From Acanthaster planci (Eukaryota; Echinodermata; Asteroidea; Valvatida; Acanthasteridae): a stretch of 64,000 bases of DNA. The stretch is from the NCBI RefSeq assembly GCF_001949145.1, contig NW_019091359.1, positions 2,568,647 to 2,632,646 of the forward strand, in the 5' to 3' direction. The translations under genes were made by a program, and so were the position numbers. Positions 22,201 to 34,200 of the stretch are shown here, in pieces. Every line of letters begins with the position of its first letter. Within the stretch, counting starts at the first letter, position 1. The notes under the pieces are model-generated. The model was given only the letters and a program-made list of their open reading frames with translations, had not been told where the DNA came from and did not search any database.

Positions 22201-25200
22201 ATGTATTCCCTATCATGTACAGTATTGTATAGTGTACATGCAGGTATTTTACAAATTACTCAGTAGGATTGAAGTCGTCCCCAAAAATCCAAACTTAAAA
22301 CAGAAAGTGTGAAGGACACTGGTACATGTACATGTATCTATGTTTTCTGGGGGGAAAATTCCACCCTAAATGCATCAAGATGGTCAGTGCAAGTTGTGAA
22401 CTTTCACTTGGAAGTTACATTGTAAACCTGCTGTGTGATTGTGAACTGTTGAAAGTGTCACAGTGTTACAGACTGAGTTTCCTGTGGAAATGTTGGGGGT
22501 TTATTTGACACTGTAGCATAAGGATTGGAAGTAAGCTACATGTAGTTTCACTTACCCATACAGTAATACAGTGTACCTGTCCTGGTACGTGATTATCTTG
22601 AATTCCATTGGGCTGTAGTGATTGCACATGCTTTCTCTTTGCATATTTGAAAAATGGACCATCTGTGACAGGCATTTGAAGCATTTTTAGAAACTCTGAT
22701 ACTTGGATTCCAGAACCATCTGACAATTGTGATTCAGATTCCAATTTTCACCGACAAAAATAAATGTAAATATGGATAAAATGGTCTCTATTAGGGTGGA
22801 AGAGACATACATGTACATGATGTATGTACAGTGGGTTATTGCTCATTAAAATCCACCCTGACCTTTAAAATTTAATCCCTGATTCATTCCATTTATCTAG
22901 TCCAAATTATTTTGAAATTCGAATTGTGTATGCCTTAAGAATCTTTTGTAGCAGAAAATGAGTCAAAAACGTAACGTCTGTATTCTGCTATTTTTGCAAC
23001 TGTGACTGAATTGAATCAAGCGCTACGTGTAGAAAGAGTCAATTCCTTTACAGAGGGGGAAATATGCAAGTCCTACTAGGACTGTGCCAATGGAATAGAA
23101 ATTTTCAACAAGGCAAGAAGTCTTGTTCATCTCTGAAATCTTGCGAAATCGTGGCTGGAGATGCTCCTAGCTATGTGGGAAGCTGTTATATTGTACATGT
23201 TCTGGTACCGTACCACGGTGGTCCAGATTCTGACTGTTATTTATTCTTCCTGCAATAGCATTACATGTAACACTTGTAGTCCGACTTGAGACCCCGAAAA
23301 AATGAAGTCCAGAACAATTGCTGCTGTGAAGGCTTCATGTCAAGGTTTAATAAGTTGAACATATGGATACATGTCCATGCCACTGTGTGCGCACAAATCA
23401 TGCATAGAGTACATGTTCATGTTACAATGTTTGGGAGTGCACCTCAAGGCATGCTGTACATGTACATCTACATGCGATATGTCTACAGCTTTAGGTGTGT
23501 GTGAACCAATCAGTAGGCCTACAGACTAAGGACTGGGTGCATGGAATTACCGTAAGTTACCCCAAGATTTCCAAGAGAAGTTGAGCTAACGGAATGCATT
23601 CTATTTGGGATCCAGATTCTTGCTGTGTAAACACCCTCTTTTGGTGGATATGTTGCTTACATGTAGTGTACATGTAGATTGACGCTGTTGCATTCAGGTC
23701 GGAAATACATGTCACACAGAAACGGTCCAGGCAGTGGACCACAACTACATGTATGGCCCATTATGATGAATAGGCATTTTGAGAGCAATGAATCCCAAGT
23801 GGGGCCGAGAGAGGGCGCAATTTTCCTACCAACAGAGGCTGCTGTGGTGGAAACCTCATTTTACTGGTTCACAAACGACTGTGACATGTATGTGTTATGG
23901 ACGCATTGCTACCCAAATAAACTAAACCCTGCCCGCAATATGGCTCTTTTAAACCAATGACAGGGTGCTTCTACCCAAGGCGGAAAAATGCTTTATTTGG
24001 ACATGCATATATTTAACTACACGTGCATGTACATGTACTTTTGCATTCCAAGATGATTATCACACGTAGAGAGACCTTGTACAATTATTGCAACATGTAT
24101 TATTTAAAGTTGATTTTCTTATATTTCTTGATGTTATGCCATCAGCCATCTGGACGTACCGTGCTGCCAGAGATGGAGAGCTATCCTTCAAAATTGGTGA
24201 CACCGTCAACCTTCTGGAGTTCACTGAAGGTTTGTCAGATTGGCAGGATTATTCGTAAATTAATAAGTAATAAAATAGCGGGGTTTCAAGCAGAGTCTCA
24301 TTTCCTGTTCTAAGACTGCGAAATGGTGGAAAAAAGGCCCATTTGATCATTCATACATGTTGCTTTGGTTGGTTCCGTTGTACCAATGGCAATTTATTGT
24401 GGTAATATATGTTGCTCAGGGACACTCACTGCAGGCATCACTACCAGAATTTGCATCAGACTGTGATTAGAGCTCGTAGAAGATTGCTTGACAATGCATA
24501 TCTAATTGTGAATCTGTTATATTCTCCTTTAATACAGGGTGGTACAGGGGCTGTGTTTCCACAGACAGGACGGTTACGGTAAGTTGGTTATTGATCGTCT
24601 ATCAAACTTTATTTAAACGTTGTTATTCTACTGAAGAAAGATCATAATGAGTCATTTTTTAGTGCTTGATGTCATGAAATCCAGACTTTGTATTGCTTCA
24701 GGTATAGTGGTAAGATTCAGCGATGGGAGTGGCCAGTTAGGGAGGGGGTTACAGTCAGTATGCTTGTAGCTCTGAGTCAATATTCCTCTATACTCTTGGG
24801 ATTTCAGAGCTGCCATGTTGATTCTTCACCAATTCTATCATGCTGAATTTGTCTTATATCTATTAGCCCCTCCCCTATTGAAAGCTCAGTGCCATGCAGA
24901 ACTTGCATGGGATTTGCATTTTTAATGTTTCTGGAAAGTGCTTGGTTCACTTTTACCTATGGGTCATTGGTCCAGCTGCCCTAACAGTGATGGGCAGGCT
25001 GGCACAGACCTTTTTGCTGGAAGGGTTCATTTGGTCATGGGGGATCTTATTCAGGGGCCAAAAATAGATCTTGGCCGGAGATGCATGAGTCACGAAACGT
25101 TGTTTCCATTGCTCCACCCCTGCTGATCATCGAAAGCACCCTAGACCAAACAAGGCTCAGTTTGGTCATGAAAATGTCTTTTGAAAGGAAAACATTACTA

Positions 25201-28200
25201 AGTTCATGAGCATGTCATAAAATAAGTTTCCTTGAGCGTGGTGGGTCGCTCAGTTTCTGAACAGGAAGTCAAGGCTACATGTACATGTACCGGTAGATGC
25301 CACAGATAGTCCTCGTCAGTTGTGATGTCATGTCTGTAGATTGGCTGAAGTCTTCAAAGTAGCTCTCTCATGTTTTCTAACAAGTTGTATGCTTCAGTCC
25401 AGGTGTACTCGAGTTTGTGGGAAAACGAGCAGTTTATGATGCCAGGAAAGGTTGCATGAAGTGTAAAAAAAAACTAGAACTCTTACCCAGTTTCATAGGG
25501 GAGGGTAATCTCTTACTTTAATCGGTGGGATTTCATACATGTACATTTTACATTTAGATGTAACAAGCCCGTGACACAGTTGTGCAGTGCACCTGTTGCA
25601 GAGTAGAAAGTAAGTCTTTATTGAGAAAAAAAGGATGTGTACAAGTCACACATGTAGCCTTGAGTTTCATGACTACATTCAATCAGGAGATACATGTACA
25701 TGCAAGGCGTAATGAAAGTTACAAATGTTACACACACCACCTGTCACTTCATGTAAAATGTAATCAATTGTTGCCACAGTTGATTGCGGTACTGGTGCAG
25801 TATGCCACCATGTGTAGGTATCCATATTTATGCTCGGCACATCAGGTGAAATGCATGTTCCATGTTGAAACTGTGCGACCTTGCTCTAGCATAGGCTACT
25901 TTGGTCTTGGAGACTGTTCATTTATTGTGTACCGGCACATGGGTTAGTAGGAGAGAGGAGATGTGAATGGGGGAGAGAATTAGGAGGGACCGTGTGATTT
26001 TGACATTATATCCATGGTATCATTTTACAACGTGTTATCTGTAGTAGAGGCACAGCTGAACCCAGCGTCCAAAGGAGATACAGTCAGAAAAACTGACGGT
26101 AGTGATTTGGGGCAAAATTCAGGAATTTTTTTTTATCTCATTCTCATAAACAGAAACTTCTGCGTCTGATTTATATTTCTGGGATTTTCACAACTAACAG
26201 CTGGGGAACAAATCTGCGTACAATCACAGTACTGGCACCTTTAATGTCGTACACTATGCAATTAAAAACTGTGTGCATGCTGACACATTTAAGGCCAAAC
26301 CAAAAAGGGCTGTATCAGCCTCTAAAATATTTCCAGGAGTTCACATTCCTATTTTCTCTGTGCATATGTACATTCTGGTTTCATTTTCCTGAATATAAAA
26401 GGGGATAACTGAGTTATTTTAGTATCTACATGGTACATTGTACTTCCTTGTTACTCCTGACTTGAGCAGTGTGTTTTTACAGTGTGTTTTTACAGTGTAA
26501 ATGTACATGTACCCTACATGAGGCATTGTCTGAGTGATGTGGTTTGAAAGGAGGAAAAAATGACATGTTGTCAGTTCAGCCACCATTTTGTTTGCTGTGT
26601 TGAAACAACCTCGGGGTGTCAGCTGACCATATTTAGCCTGAGACATTTCAGACAGAACTCTGATACAGAAGTTCTGGTTATCAATCTGTGGATTGAACTG
26701 ATCAAGTGGAACTGATTCTTGTCAGCACAAAGGAAAGGAGCTTAACCAATCCTGGGAATGCTGAAAACAGTTCATCTAGGATATTGCTTCCTGGTCAAAT
26801 TCCCAATAGTAACTCCCGCAGACTCCCTGAGCGTGCTGAGGGGGGATATTTCATTTGGAAGTTTGCCAGTGCTTGTCATGTTGGCTGCAGCAATTTTGAA
26901 TCCACTTGGCTACATTTGTATGGGACGCTGCTTCAGCCAGTAGTTAGTGGCTTCCACGTGCATATGTAGATTGTAAGCCGTAGCCTAATTGAGGAATTGT
27001 TCACTGCAGCTTCCAATCAGGAAGGCTTGTAGTATTGAAAGGAACATTTCAAAGGAACTTGAACAGTTCAAAGAAAGTGGTCCTTTATATTACTTTTTTA
27101 TTTTTTATTTTTTTTTTTTTCATTTGGGTACAAATCAAGGATGTTCAGATCTCTTCATGTAGTAATGCACATGCTACACAAATACATACATCTCTTAATT
27201 TACAAGTGAAACATACCTGCACCTGCTTCTGTGCTTTAGGCAACTGAAAGATATGCATGTGTACACTGCACTTACATGTACAAGTACATGTGCTGGTATG
27301 TAGTGTGGTCTTAATTGGTTCAGCGGTAGCGTAGGAATGAGGCAGTATTTACATTTTCATTTTTTTTCCTTGATGCACTTGCTGTACAAATCCATGCAGG
27401 ATTATGGAGGATACATGTATCTTAACTGTGAACAAAATTAATTTTATATTCATAAGTAAGGATACATTGTACCTACAATGTAAGACAGTTCATCCATTCT
27501 TACTGGGCTAGAGCCTGTCACACGGCTTGTCTTAAATGACTGATAGAGGACTGGCTCGTGGGAGACACGTACACGAACGTGGCTGGAGGGGTGTTTGAAA
27601 GAATAGAGTGAAATCATTGACCAGAGTTATTTGAAATTTGTAAAAAAATATGTTTACTTTATTTCATTTTCTGACTGCAAAGGTATTTATGAATGGGAAT
27701 GTATTTGTGCTTTGGTGGTTGTACAAGTAAATATTCAGATCAGCTCAGGACAATGGACTCTGATAATGTCCCTTGCCTTTGGCTCCAGCCACTTATCAGC
27801 ATCGGTTCTCTTGATCCACCGAGCACATACAGGTATTTATTCACATATTAAAGACTACACATTTTGGCGTTGATTCCAACATGGAGGATTCCAACATGGA
27901 GGATGGTGCTCAGTGCATCAAAAGAAAGTCTCAGTTGGGGCTAGGAAATATCACCACCGGCACGTTGTGGCATGATCCTCTAGAGTATCGTTAAAAGTGT
28001 ATCTTGGGGTCCACATCACTCAGACAGGTGCAAGTATCTTGTTTTGGAAGGCATTGGCACTGGAGTGTCGCCCCCCATTTCTCCGTTCATTCCCTATGAG
28101 GGGTGCAGTGTATGTTAGTGGTAACCCTACCATCTCCAGTAACTTGTACCCGTAGTTACTGTATGTGCGTGTACATGTCACATAGCTACTGAATGTCTTG

Positions 28201-31200
28201 TGTTTTTTTACAAGCTTGAAGAACATTCCGGAATAAAGTTGATCGCTTGGTACCATATTTTGTTGCTTTCCAGGGGGTGTTCCCGTCATCCCACGTGCAT
28301 GTCAATGAACAAGATGAATGCAGCAGTCAGGGGTAAGTCACTAAAAAAGGAAAAATTGAATCTCACGCCTGTCTAGATATTGTAGCCTCATATTCAGTCT
28401 CACTTGAGAAGTGAAGCCCAAAAAGTAGCAGTGTTGAGTCCTTGAGTGTCCTAGGCCAATAAAAATGGACAAAGGAAAACTTTTAGGTAAAGTACATTCA
28501 AGTTCATAGGTAAACCAGAAAAGCATTACAAATATTCAGAGTACTCATGCCTGATATGTGTGTATGTGTTATCAAAGATAGAGCACTGTCCTTCAAAGTG
28601 TCATGAAAATGGCTCAATACATTTAGTCATCAAAGAACCCAACCACCGTTATGAATCTGAGTCTTCCTCCAAATATTTGATCAAAGTACTTGATTTTATC
28701 CGTACTTGCAGTTTGCCATAAAATGTTCTTTGTTCAAATAATAGTTTGGCTGCAGAATTAAACATAAGCGTAATGTGTATGTACCTACATTTGATTTGAT
28801 TTGATAAATATTCACTATTCCCACAAAATATTATTACAAAAGATAAATTGAAAGAAATTCAAACTCAACGATTCCCAAAAGTGGAAATAGTAGGGATAAG
28901 GCAACAAAGTTAAATTAACTTGTTTCCATTGCAGTCCCATTGTACATTTTCTCCCTCAGTGAATACTGCCATTCATGTGTCCTTTTATATTTCTGTCCAT
29001 TGTGCAGGGGTTACAAGCACTTATTCTTGGAATTGCGTGCTGGTTGGGATGATGGTCAGCAGATTCAGAGTTCTAAATGCATTATTTTCTATAAAACCTA
29101 CTTTTCAGTTTCTCTTGTCATTATTTTCTTGGCGCAGGGAAAGTCAAATAATCACAGATAGCCTGATTGAGGAGTTGGACATTGTTCTCAAGGAGTGGCA
29201 TCTAGTCTTGAAGGAGAAATTCAGAGTAAGCCCCACCATTGGGACAGTCAAGAAACAACACAGTAGCTTTGCATGGTTTCCTTTTCTTACGTGGAAAATT
29301 CAAAAATATTCATATCAGGGATGGATAGGCAAGATGAATATTCAATGAGTGTGCACTCACAACTGTACGTAGTTGTTTTGGATATTCATATTCTTGTGAA
29401 AGTGGCCTATCACAGTTTCATACAGTGCTTGTTTACTTTGAATTTTAATCACATCATTGAATTTATAAACTAGTCTCATGCAGTCACACTGCAACCAATG
29501 TGGTTCATAAGCACACTGATACAGTTGTAATGGTTACCACATGTATGAGGCAAAGCATGACGGTCCATTACATATTGGTTGATGGTTGCGTGGGTTTGAA
29601 ACCGGATGGGGATCATCGTCCTTGTGTTCTTGGGCAAGACATGTGACTGTAATTGCCTCTCTACACCCAGGAGTACGTAGGGGCTCCCGGGAGAGTAAAG
29701 AATAGATTGCATTAATTTGAAGCTACTGCATTTAAGTGATTTCATGGACTAATGAACAGGTGCACCAATCAAGGACTGATTTTAGTGACTAATGAAAAGG
29801 TGTAACAATGTGAAACTCTAAGGCGACTGAATAAAATGCTTGTCGTATTCTCTAGTAACTTTGATATTAATTCATCTTGCCCCAAGAAATATACCATATG
29901 GCTGTTCAAGGAGGTACGGAAGGTTATGCTGGAGCTTATCGACCTACGACGGCAGCTGATGTCAGGTCAGCTGCCCCAGGAGCCAGCCAGGGAGGTTCGG
30001 ATACAGATTGCCAAGAGGATGGACTGGGGCAACCAGCAGCTGAACCTAGACCTGGTGCCGTCCGTGGAGGGGAAGATCGTGGACACCACCAACACCAGCA
30101 TTGTGGAATTGCATGATGTGGTCAGTTTTGCTGGGTTGAGTCTAGAATATTGTTTTTTTTTAAGTTGTGGTTGAGCCCCATGGCAAGTCCTTCAAGTCCA
30201 TTACAAGTCATTCGTTTGCACCTCAAGTCTGAATTTATTAAAGTGGTTAAGGTAAACTGTGATGAAACATTCTGTTGTCATTGTTTGCAGCGTTAATTAC
30301 AACTGGTTTTGTTCCTAGACTTGTGATGGATTGGACTACAGTACTGTTGCTATTGGATATTTTTTGTAATGGGAAAACTTTAGCAAGTTTAAGAGTAACT
30401 AATAAGTTAAATAAGTTAAATATTGTTGTCCTTGGCATAATAGATTAATCAGAGTTTCTATAGTTAGCCATGGTGGCAGAGACATTCAACATTAGTTTCT
30501 GAATTCATGCTATTTGGTGTTTATGCCTGTGATACGTGTAGTTATACTAAATCTTGCTCACATTAGAATCAAATGACTTTTGATAGGGTGAAAGGAAACA
30601 CTGCTCCTTAGAAATCTTGGTACCTTTAAATCTTGTAGTTTGCGAATCAGACAAAATTGTGGTACACAATTCAAGTTTTGGACTCCATTCATTCATTTAT
30701 TCACTTTCTTCAAGTCGTCGTGATGGGAATTTAAAGTGGAAATGTTTGGTTTTTTTGCAGCATTTCAGGAGTGTCGAGCAGACAGCACAGGTAAGTAGAA
30801 TGAAAGTAACTGTGATTGACGATGAGAAGGACTTTAATTATGTGCCTCACATCTTGTCTTAGATAACTTTCGTCTGTTAACTACTGGTTTTCGGGTGAAT
30901 TAACGATTTGCTAAAACTTCAACTTCTAACAATTATTGTCTGTAAGGCCGTGTCTGAAACGGGCTTCCAGAGCTACGGCTAGGTCTATTGTCTGCGCGTC
31001 TCCACACATTTCCAATGGAGCGAAGACCTAGACCTAGCTCTAGACAAGAGATTCAGATGCAGCTTAAGCAAAGCAACTTCATGTTATCAATGTCTACACA
31101 GGATAGTGACTTGGGAGGGTTTAAGGACTTGAGTGACTTTGCATGTTTGAGCAAAAAACAAGTTATCTTCGTTTGAAAAAAAATTAATGTCTTCGAATTT

Positions 31201-34200
31201 GGGTTGTTTTCCTGAGTGGGTCTGGGTGTAGCATATTGTCCAGTGTTGTACTGAGAATAAGAATTCCTGATAACAATGAAAAGAGTTATTTTGTTGGTTG
31301 TTTTATGACATGATTTTTGGGGGGGGGGTTAGAGGGAATGGATACGGTTGGAAGATATTTTGTACACTTTCTGTTTGTGGGCTATTCCATTCATCCGTCC
31401 AAAGAAGTAAAAAAAAAAATTACAGTTCAATTCTAACAGTTAGTTTGTGTACTTTCAGCTATATGTTAGTTTGTCAATGCAAGGAGATTTCAACCTTTGA
31501 AATTATCAGTAAAAATTCTAAGAGTCCTCTGAAGAAATTGTGACTGTAAATTTCACGGTGTTGTTTGTCATCCAGCAGAAAGTTCAAATGGCTGCAGCAG
31601 AATACATTCACTCAAAATTTATGTCAACTCTGTAAAAAAGTGGCTTCTAGTCCACTCTTGCAGATTGGCATCACAACTACAAGCAAATCCAGTCGTTGGG
31701 GTTTGAGTGCTCCTTGTTCTGTGTGAACTCTTACCAAAGTAGAAAAGAAAACTATGGAAAACTATGCCCAACTCATTGCCATGAAAGTGATGGGCCCTGC
31801 TTAGAAAGTAAACCTGAAAACAGTCTACCAAGCAGGTTACCTGTTGTCTGTTAGCCTTTTATGCAAAACTAGAGTTTCCAGCTCTTAGCAAATCTCTGTA
31901 CATATGGCAGATGCATGAAATTTGCCCTTGTGGAAAATGGACAATAAGTTGGTAATTTTCAGGGGGGGAGAACTTGGAATCCAAAGATGATCGGAATGGC
32001 CCTCACAAACGCATTTGATTTTACATGTACCTCACTTGCCCTCTGCGTTTATAAGTCTTTTGTGTTTACCCGTTGGTCGATTGCTGTCTCAACCTGTTTG
32101 GTCTCCCCTGTTTCTCTGTGAGTGTGCCATGATGTCTCTCTCTCTCTCTGTGTCTGTGTGTTGACCTAATGTAGCAGTTTGTGGATGCAGGAGGTCTGCA
32201 GGTTACCTCATCTGCCAAAGACATAGCACCTCCCGCCCAGGTGTGTCTGGAACTCCAGCAAGCTTTTGCATCAAATCTTAAGCCTTAATATCATGCTTAT
32301 TCTATCAGCTTCCAAAACTCTTCACAGGACCACATCATGGCTGAAATCCTACAAAAACTGTGCCGATCTTAATGATAGGCAGTGGCGTTGACATGCCGCT
32401 GTTTGCATGCACGCAGATTTTTCTGTTGTTTTGCTACAATTCATTCCAATTTAGCCTTCAAAGTTAGCACAAGTTTGTCACGTTTACTGCTTGTGGTTTC
32501 CTATGAAAGACAGTAGGTGTTGAAGCAGAAAATTTGGGGCTAGAAAAGTCAAATTTCTTCTGTTATAGTTTTGCATCTATTTATCAGAAATAGAATTTTT
32601 GAGATTTCAGAAGAAGAGAAAGTATGAAAATCAAGTGTTGAAAAAATGGAAAATTAAACAAGTGCAGGTTAAGAAGTGTGATTTTGAAATATCAGAAACA
32701 CTGAGAAAATCAACCCTCCCTCACCATAATCAGATATCCATGGCAATCTCCAGACACCATTTTCTTATACTAATACCGGGCAACTATCACCCTGAGGCCA
32801 TGTTTGCCTGGAGTCTTATGTTGCTGACTGTGAATGCTGGATTCATTGCAACTATCACCCTGGGGCCATGTTTGCCTGGAATCTTATGTTGCTGACTGTG
32901 AATGCTGTTTTCTTTGCAAAGTGGCTGTTCAGTGCACAGACTCCAAGACAGATCCTGTCTTTGAATATTTTCCTGTGCTTCAATGCAGTATTTCATTTGC
33001 TGCCTTTATTCTGTTGCCCTGCTCCTATATGGCATTAATTTTTGCTTCAGTTAAGCTTGGATTATGTCATTTGTATATTTGCATCTTTTGATCGACACTC
33101 ATTATTTAAGTTTGCTGCCTGCTTTCTTATTACATCAGATTTTGTTTGACCACAAAAGCACTAATTGGAGTGGATATTTTCCCATTTAATTTTGTTGTTT
33201 GAACATTGTGGCTGTGCTGTGTTTAGAAGATACTAGTTGTGAATGAGAGACGCAGGGAAAAGATTTCAAATCGTTGACCTGTGATCGATTTTGCAGATCC
33301 AAGGCAAACCCTTAGAGGGGATATCATCCTTTTCCCACCACATCCATCATATCCACTTACAACTCAAAAACTTTGGCTGTAGCATCGGGGAGGAGGCCCA
33401 GGCATTCTTTGCGCTGTACGACGCCAAAAGCAACCACTTTATCAGGTGAGATAAGCTTGTCCCAAACCTGAGAGCCAATAATGAGATGAAGGTTTGTGGT
33501 AACACCGTCTGTCTTTTTGTGAGTGAGGCGTTCTCCTGATGATCAGAGTATTATTGTCCAAAACTTGAAAGAGAACCTGTAAGGAAAACTTCTTTTCTCT
33601 GATTTTTATCTGTTCAGATAAGATCCAAATCGAATGCAGTGTCAGTTGTCTTCAGAGCTCAACTATAACAAGCTTAAAAAGGCTTTTTTTCTGTTCATGC
33701 CAAGATGCAAATTCTGAATGAGCCCTTGCCCTGTGTTCACAGCTAGCCATTGTCTGGCATGCACAGGGGGTATATCCACTATGAACATAGGGTGAGGGTT
33801 CCTCTCGTTTTCTCCGTTTTCTCTGAATGACGCAGTCTACATTCAGAATTCGCACCTTGGCATGAACAGAAAAAAAGCCCTTTTAAGCCTGTTATAGTTG
33901 AGCTCTGATGACAAATGACACTTCGTTCGATTTGGATGCTTCTGTATTTATTGGAACAGACAAAATCTGAGAAAAAGTGTTTTACTCAGAGGTGCTCTTT
34001 AAGTCAACCAGTTCCCTTCATAACTCCAGTTGATCTTACATGTATTACCACATTTAGTTTTGGGATATTGCCTGTAAAAATCTGAATATTGAGACATAGC
34101 AAAGTTGATGTATTTCCAGTAACTCTGCTTCCATGTTGATGTGGTTTGACTGCTTCTTGTCTCTTGTTTCCAGCGAACGATATCTTGCCAAGTTCAACAG

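Larger units (their letters stand above)
16299..24145 (+). other. DOCK intron 1 (7.8 kb)
   Basis: Longest intron. Holds the family 1-related MITE, the ATGTAC-rich zone, the 29-bp repeat and family 3 copy B. Open frames of up to 161 codons (20515-21000) have no recognisable domain. Large first introns in DOCK genes commonly hold enhancers, but none can be named from sequence. Confidence 0.75.
17560..28200. repeat. ATGTAC/TACATG palindrome-rich zone (DOCK introns 1-3)
   Basis: TACATGTA-type words recur many times, with runs at 18649-18682, 21049-21069, 21542-21564 and 22179-22205, and isolated copies throughout. They are much rarer left of 16 kb and right of 30 kb. Alternating pyrimidine-purine, self-complementary DNA. 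Confidence 0.8.
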
